A model generated the notes under the pieces. That model ran no database searches. It was not told the origin of the DNA and saw nothing but the letters and a program-made list of their open reading frames with translations. Source: Pelobates cultripes (lineage: Eukaryota; Chordata; Amphibia; Anura; Pelobatidae). Taken from it: a DNA stretch of 64,000 nt. The stretch spans positions 277,126,987 to 277,190,986 of the forward strand of contig OW240913.1 of assembly GCA_933207985.1 (NCBI GenBank), read 5' to 3'. Shown here in pieces: positions 57,081 through 64,000 of the stretch. Each line of letters opens with the position of its first letter. The first letter of the stretch is position 1. A program made the translations under genes and the position numbers.

Positions 57081-57647
57081 TACATTTGTAAATATTATGT
57101 AACATAAGATGACATACTTACTACTTTTATGTGAAAACGCTAATTAGGGCTTATAAAGAACTTTTATTCAGTTTATTATTTACAGGCTTATTTTAAAGGC
57201 TTATGTTATTAGTTGCTAACGTCCTGCCTCACTAGAAAATCCATACATTTGTACAGGTTCAGAATGTTGCATAAAAGTCATATTGCTTCTAATAATTTGT
57301 CCTGAGCTGCCCACCCACTGGCACAGTTTCTGTCGAGAAACTTTTTTCCACTACATTTCTGTACTTGTAAAGAATTTAATTAAATTCGACAGAAGATAAT
57401 TAACAGAAGATTAACACCCCACATGTTTTGTTCCACAGAGACGCATATCCTATTTTGCAGATTTTAGCAACCATTGAATAGATTGTGTAATGCCCATTAA
57501 AAGATTGTAAAACCATACCACATTATAATAGCACATTATAATAGCATTAGTAATCGCAACTGAAAAAAAAAAAATCAAATGTTTGTTAGGATGTGCGAGA
57601 AGTGACTTAGAGATGTTCAAGTATTTTCTGGTTTATATATGTTATTA

Positions 57648-58120
57648 TTAAAGGGACACTCCAGACACCCAAATCACTTTAGTTTGCTGAAAAGCTGTAT
57701 GTGTGAAGAGTGTGTTCTCTTTTTTTTTAATTTTGGAAAAAGTGCAGATCTCAATAGAAATTTGCACTTTTAGAAATTAACCTGGTTACACTCCCAGGTT
57801 TTCAAGCAGACAACAGATCCTGTTGCTTCCTGGTTTGGTTAGTTAGTTTGCACTGAACTCAAGATGCAGCAATTGCCTAGAGAATCTGCCTTACAAATAC
57901 TTCTCATTGAGCTGCATTGGGAAGTCTGTGATTGGACAGCCACAGAAAGTCTGTGTGGGGTTAGAAGAGGAGAGCTTGCAAATGCAGCATACAAGAGATC
58001 TTCAGTTGTTGCAAAAAATGCACAATTAAACTCATGCAAGTTTTCATTTGGAGTATATCTACTAAACAGTATTTTTTATTTAATTTGTATTTGTACTTGG
58101 GCAGTGGAGTGTTTCTTTAA
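57648..58120. mobile_element. T2/Kolobok-like MITE next to GRIK2 exon
   Basis: TTAAAGGGACACTCCAGACACC at the left and GGCAGTGGAGTGTTTCTTTAA at the right: inverted ends with terminal TTAA. It is a third type, different inside from types A and B. It ends about 200 bp from the exon donor at 58318. ORFs inside it are not genes. Confidence 0.85.
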
Positions 58121-58285
58121 CCAAATACAATGCAGCTCATGGTACCCAGATCCGACCCTGCCAGGAAAACGTCTGTAGCACTGAGGCTTGTATAGATGCA
58201 TTATGCAACTTTGTTATCTCATTAGTGAAATAAATATGAAAATTATATTTAATTACTTTGCTTGTCATTTGTACAAATATTGTCA

Positions 58286-59429
<1,144 letters not shown>

Positions 59430-59933
59430 GTGGAGTGACTGTCACTTTTGCAGTTTTGATGTGTAGATCATGTCCCTGCAGTCTCACTGCTCAATTATCT
59501 GCCAGTTTCTGCCAGTATTGAGTTAAAGCACTTTGTCTATACAGCTCTAGGCACACATCCTTGCATGTGATTTGTACAAACACGTCCTGTAAAGAGCAAT
59601 CTAATGGTTAAACTTCCTTTATTGCACAGTTTGTTTAATTTAGAGTTTTTTATACCATGGTTTGTTAATAGCCTTATTGACCCTGCATAAGCCTCGTGTG
59701 TGTGATTAAAGTTCAATATAAAGATCAGGAGATACAAAAGAAAGGTAATCTGGGGAGTTGTGGCTAGAGCTGCATTGAAAGAAACAAAAGCAATTTTTAT
59801 TTTTTTTAAAAACAAAAGCAATTTAACTCCTTAATGGCAAAGAATTGAACAGTAAAACTGCAGCTGCATGATCTATACTCCAAAACTACTTCATTAAGCT
59901 AAATTGTTTTGGTGCCTATAATATTTTAACTTA
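59430..59933. mobile_element. T2-like MITE, type B, ends eroded
   Basis: Aligns with 42515-43070: ATCATGTCCCTGCAGTCTCACTGCTCAAT, CCTGTAAAGAGCAATCTA, TGATTAAAGTTCAAT, GGGGAGTTGTGGCTAGAGCTGCAT, CTACTTCATTAAGCTAAATT. The terminal TTAAAGGG is lost on both sides. It also has a small internal duplication (AAAACAAAAGCAATTT). Confidence 0.75.
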
Positions 59934-60026
59934 ACACCCCATACAAAAACAGTTTTGCCTCCATAAGTCTCTTTCGATATGAGGTAAATCATGAAATGTC
60001 TTCAAACAGTGTAGCACATTTTAAAC

Positions 60027-60177
60027 CAGAGGTGCCAGAAATGTGGATCCCCAGATGTTGTAGAACTACAACTCCCATAAGGCTGTGCATGCCTTTAGAA
60101 TGTTTTTAGAATAGCAACGCATCATGGAAGCTGTAGGGTTAAAACATCGGAGGATCTACCTTTTGGGCACCCCTCTG
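60027..60177. mobile_element. hAT-type MITE, 151 bp
   Basis: Left CAGAGGTGCCAGAAATGTGGATC, right GATCTACCTTTTGGGCACCCCTCTG, inverted with mismatches; the arms extend to GATGTT...AACATC. TTAAAC occurs on both sides (60021-60026 and 60178-60183). Only 6 of the expected 8 duplicated bases are preserved. Confidence 0.7.
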
Positions 60178-60183
60178 TTAAAC

Positions 60184-61183
60184 TCTTGCCTTCTTCAGTT
60201 TGTTTCACACAATATCTGGTTGCAAACAGATTGTGTTCATCATTCAGTCAAAGGAAGTGATCACTTTTTAAAAGACATTCTTAAAGGATCTGCAACTTTT
60301 TGTTAAATATCAAACTAGGAGTAGATTGTGTTTCATTTTGCTAACAAGTACAAAAGGATCAAGCACCAATCAGAGCAATGCTGTAAATCTTTGACAATTT
60401 TTGTATATTTAAAATATGTTTAATTTCTTTCTTTATGCCTGTGTATTTATATTATTGCTTGCTTCTTGTACATATTTATATGTAAATATATATGTGTGTG
60501 TTTTTTGTTTTTTTACTGCAGACTAATCATATTAGTAGCGAATTACTAGCTTTTATCTCCTTTTGATTCTGAACTGATTTGACATGCTATCTTGCAAATC
60601 GCTGCTGAAAACTATTAATTCTATTATAATTGTTACATTCAACAAACCATTCCCAGTTGCAATTGGAAGTAATATTTTCAGACACCATTAGCAAAGGAAG
60701 AATGACAGGCTGGTACTACAGGTGAATTAATCATATTCTGTGTATACATAAATTTATTTTATAATGGCTTGAAGTACTATTATACTCTTGTTCAGCGGTA
60801 ACGTAACTATAACAATGCGTCGTAAATATTTTGCTGATGTACATATATTCCTCTGTTCTTAGATACACATATAAGGTACATTTTATTGAAGCTGAGCAGC
60901 CGCTAGCATTTGATTTTAAATATTTGCAGTAGATATACTGACCATCATTTCCACATGTGAGTTTAACTCACTGAATGAATGATTTAATTCTGTTTTTTTT
61001 TTTTTTAATGTTCTAAATAATGATTTACTATTTTGATTTATTTCATGACTGACAATGGTCCTTCAAAGATTTTTTTCTATCACACAGTTTCTTCTTTTAA
61101 AACCCTTGTATAATTAATTCACTACACATTCCAAAACAAGATTCACAGTGATAGAAGCATTGACGGGAACATTGAAATCATTA
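60184..61183. other. GRIK2 intron or flank, no exon seen
   Basis: AT-rich; no coding signal. Confidence 0.5.
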
Positions 61184-61191
61184 TGTTTATA

Positions 61192-61995
61192 CAGTGGCGG
61201 AGCTATAACTGCTGTATGTGTGTAGCTGTACATGTTCTCTATGTACCTGTGTATCTGTATGAGTGCCATTGTGTGTATTTGTGTGTCTGTATCTGCATGT
61301 GTGCCATTGTGTGTGTATATCTATCTGTGTGTATGTGTATTTGTGTGTCTGTGTATCTGTATGTGTTACTGAGTGTTTGTGTATTAGTGTGTGTTTGTGT
61401 ATTTTTGTGTGTGTCTGTGTATTTGCATGTGTCAGTGTGTTTCTGCAAGTCTGTATGTGAGCCAGTGATTGTACCTACATATGTGTCAGTGTGTGTATTT
61501 GTGTGTCTGTTTATCTGCATGTGTGTCTGTGTATCCAAGTGTGTCAGCGTATGTCTGTATATGTGTGTGTATCAGTGTGTATGTGGCAGTGTATATGTAT
61601 ATGAATATACATCTCAGCCTTCAAGCTCCAACACTGCATTCAAATACACCCCTGTATTCAAAGATCAACACTACATTCCCACACCCCTACATTAAAAACC
61701 AACCACTACACAAAAGTAAATTACTGCTTTTAAAAGTACATAAAACACTGCACAAAAATACACTCCTACAGTCACACACACAAACTCCATACAAAAGGAT
61801 GGTTACAGTCCAACATACAATCACTGCTCACTGCTAAGTACAACCCTTCAACAAGGTAAAATGGTAGATCCCCAGCTGACAAAGCATTGTGGGAGTTGTA
61901 CAACAGATGGGAATTAACGTTTTTGTCCATCCTTGTGATAGAGGGGCCCAAAAAAATTCTTGCACAGGCCCCTCTCTATTTTAGTTTCACCACTA
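61192..61995. mobile_element. hAT-type element with TGTGTCTGTGTA array
   Basis: Left CAGTGGCGGAGCTATAA; right TTAGTTTCACCACTA, which reads TAGTGGTGAAACTAA on the other strand. The flanks are TGTTTATA (61184-61191) and TGTCTATA (61996-62003), 8 bp with one mismatch. The interior (61215-61600) is a degenerate TGTGTATYTGTGTGTCTG array, then a CACACCCCTACA-like stretch. No transposase. Confidence 0.87.
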
Positions 61996-62003
61996 TGTCT
62001 ATA

Positions 62004-64000
62004 CATGGTAGTATATATGTAAGAGAAATTCAGGCGCAAAGTTGGCAAGAAGGTGACAAAGGATGACACAGTCAACACTGACATTCTACTAAGTCCATTC
62101 TCCTATAGTTGCTGTTAGAAGGTCCCTTTTTTCCTAAATCTTATAACCTTTTTATTTGTGTTTATGAAGTTTTGCTGTATTTTTATTAAAATCCCTCTGC
62201 TGTGTTTACTCTACTATTTACATTTATTTTACTGTAATACATTTGTATTTGTTAACACCAAGTGTTCATTTAAATGTCACATGCTATTTATAATAATAAT
62301 ATAACCCATTTATACTTTTTTTTTTCCCTAAAAGCAACTCAAATCAAATACTGCGTGCTTTACTACATAAATAAATCCTAAGGTGATAATGGAATTCAAC
62401 TATTATCGATCATTTATGTCTATTTTATTGACCTCAGGAAGATACATTGTTATAATGACCCAGCTGGGTACTGAACCTGTGACCCTAATATTCAAACGCT
62501 TGCTTTTATTTACTAAGGCAACATAATATGAGAGCTTATAAGTCTTTGATTAATAAGCTTAGAAGTCTTTGATTAATTTTCTTCCAGATTCTCATTAGAT
62601 TTTTCCCCCTTTTTTATATTTGCATTACTATGCTCATTGGACATATCTTAACAACACAAAGCAAAACTCAAATTACTAAATTTGTGCAGGGTGAAAAGTT
62701 TTGGTTCTTCCAAAACATTTTGGCAGAAGAAAGAAAAATGGGTTGGCAGGATGTAGTTCATGTTGCTGTTTGACAGCCAGACCAACAGGAAAAAGAGGAC
62801 TATGACTGTCCTGAGATGCAAAAACAACTACAATATTGCCTGGCCTAATGGCTACACAATATCAGCCATTTTTGCAATGCCGAATTTCAGTTGATGAAAT
62901 TAGAGTGTTATTTATCTGCATTCAAAATATAAAGCAAGAAAACGTATGCTTATAACAATTAATTGTAACTAATTGTAATTTTAAGTTGAAAATAAAGGAT
63001 ATATCCAAAATTGAAATGGAAAGTCAGTGGGCAATGGACCACCCACTCACCAACTCTACTCTGACAAGAACAAAGCTTTCCTACACATTCAGTCTGTAGC
63101 GTCATTGTCAGTTTAAAAAAAAGCCAAAAAAAGCTGTTCCCTTGAATCATTTAATTCAAAAAAGGATTTTTCTAAAAAAAATTAAATGGTGCAACTGGTG
63201 AGAAGGTCATCAATTGTTCACTAAATGTGTTTGTTTTAATTTAAATTACTTCTGTTCCAGCTGCAGGAGTAGTTCTGCCCTGCCTGTATGAGTATTGAGT
63301 TGCTTACTACCGCCATAGACGCTGTTGGTAGAAGCTGATGATATGGCACTGTTTTTTTCCAAACTGAAAGACAGTCTCTACTGAATAGATGTATGGACAC
63401 TTTTTCTTCTTCTCAATTTGGAAAAATGGTGAGTAGGTTATCAATTGCCAATGCCCACTCACTTTTCCTTAGAAAAAGATGTGACCATCCTTCAGTGTGG
63501 AAAAACAAACAAACAGTGCTCTACCAGCTTCTCCCAACTGCATTTACAGAGGTACCAAGATTAATGTAAGCAGGACAAAACCAGAACAAAAACAGTTGAG
63601 ATAAGGGGAAGGAGTACCAGCAGATGTAATTTAATTTTAATATTTATATAATTATTTCAGAAACTGGGCGACCGTCAGCATAACCATCACAATTTAGAAT
63701 ATTGATGAGGGATGCAATTGTTCTTGACCAACCTGCCTCTGTCAACCACTGGAACTATTCTCACCATCTTCCTGCTCTGTCTATAATAGTGGAGGAAACA
63801 GCACTAGTGGTGAGTTTGCAGAATCAGATAGAGCACCAGTAAACCCACTGCCTGCTCTAGTATTTTCTTGTTCTGTTTCTTCCCTTGGTAATACAAATTG
63901 TGGTGACTTTGAAAATTTTGCTTTATACCGGCACAAATGAGATGACCCTTCCCTCACTCTTTACTCACTTCCTTACTTGTCATGTTGCACTTTGCAAGTC
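62004..64000. other. Non-coding DNA, presumed GRIK2 intron
   Basis: No exon resembling the preceding GluK2 residues (ending GLEK) was found on the minus strand. No repeat ends were recognised. The minus ORF 62959-63150 has no family features. Confidence 0.5.

Noticed and set aside
57864..58178. 104-codon ORF next to the GRIK2 exon
   Set aside because: Lies mostly in a T2-type MITE with TTAA inverted ends; not an exon of the receptor.

Overview
This window looks like an intron-rich stretch of an anuran amphibian genome. Two coding exons sit on the minus strand near the right-hand side. They encode the ligand-binding S1 region of a kainate-type glutamate receptor that best matches GRIK2 (GluK2). 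Everything else that can be identified is transposon-derived or simple repeat. The transposon mix points to a frog: TTAA-flanked T2/Kolobok-like MITEs, frog-type piggyBac elements, L2-type and Tx1/L1-type LINEs, and many hAT elements. The species cannot be named from sequence alone.

Layout. 1-9.78 kb: AT-rich non-coding DNA with a fold-back hAT MITE (638-773), a hAT-like element around a TG-rich array (2223-3143), a decayed CR1-type reverse-transcriptase fragment (about 5.8-6.0 kb) and T2-like MITEs. 9.78-31.69 kb: one nested transposon locus. An old piggyBac-type element (9785-10040 and 30738-31690) is split by L2 copy 1. L2 copy 1 is split by L2 copy 2 (25884-30428) and by a piggyBac element (10293-25051). 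That piggyBac holds a Tx1/L1-type LINE (10869-20358), which holds a gag-only LTR element (17454-20157) and a truncated LTR (14815-15536). A 70-bp MITE sits inside the piggyBac transposase frame and a T2 MITE sits in its 3' region. Several joins are proved by target-site duplications and one by an empty-site comparison.

31.7-43.3 kb: a probable solo LTR, three hAT elements with 8-bp duplications (33156-33745, 34501-35618, 37811-41124) and T2-like MITEs. 43.4-51.85 kb: a second piggyBac on the minus strand with about nine ~390-bp tandem units, a broken transposase and a hAT insertion (48415-50129) with a 1.1-kb purine-only-like core. 51.85-64 kb: GRIK2 intron and flank with the two exons, more T2 MITEs, a hAT MITE and another hAT (61192-61995).

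The only likely functional gene is the GRIK2-like receptor. The next downstream exon is not found in the 55 kb to the left of exon 55306-55512 and the preceding exon is not found to the right, so the window appears to lie mostly in long introns. The broadest pattern is that at least six hAT-type elements here carry unrelated, locally expanded tandem or low-complexity arrays between their inverted ends.
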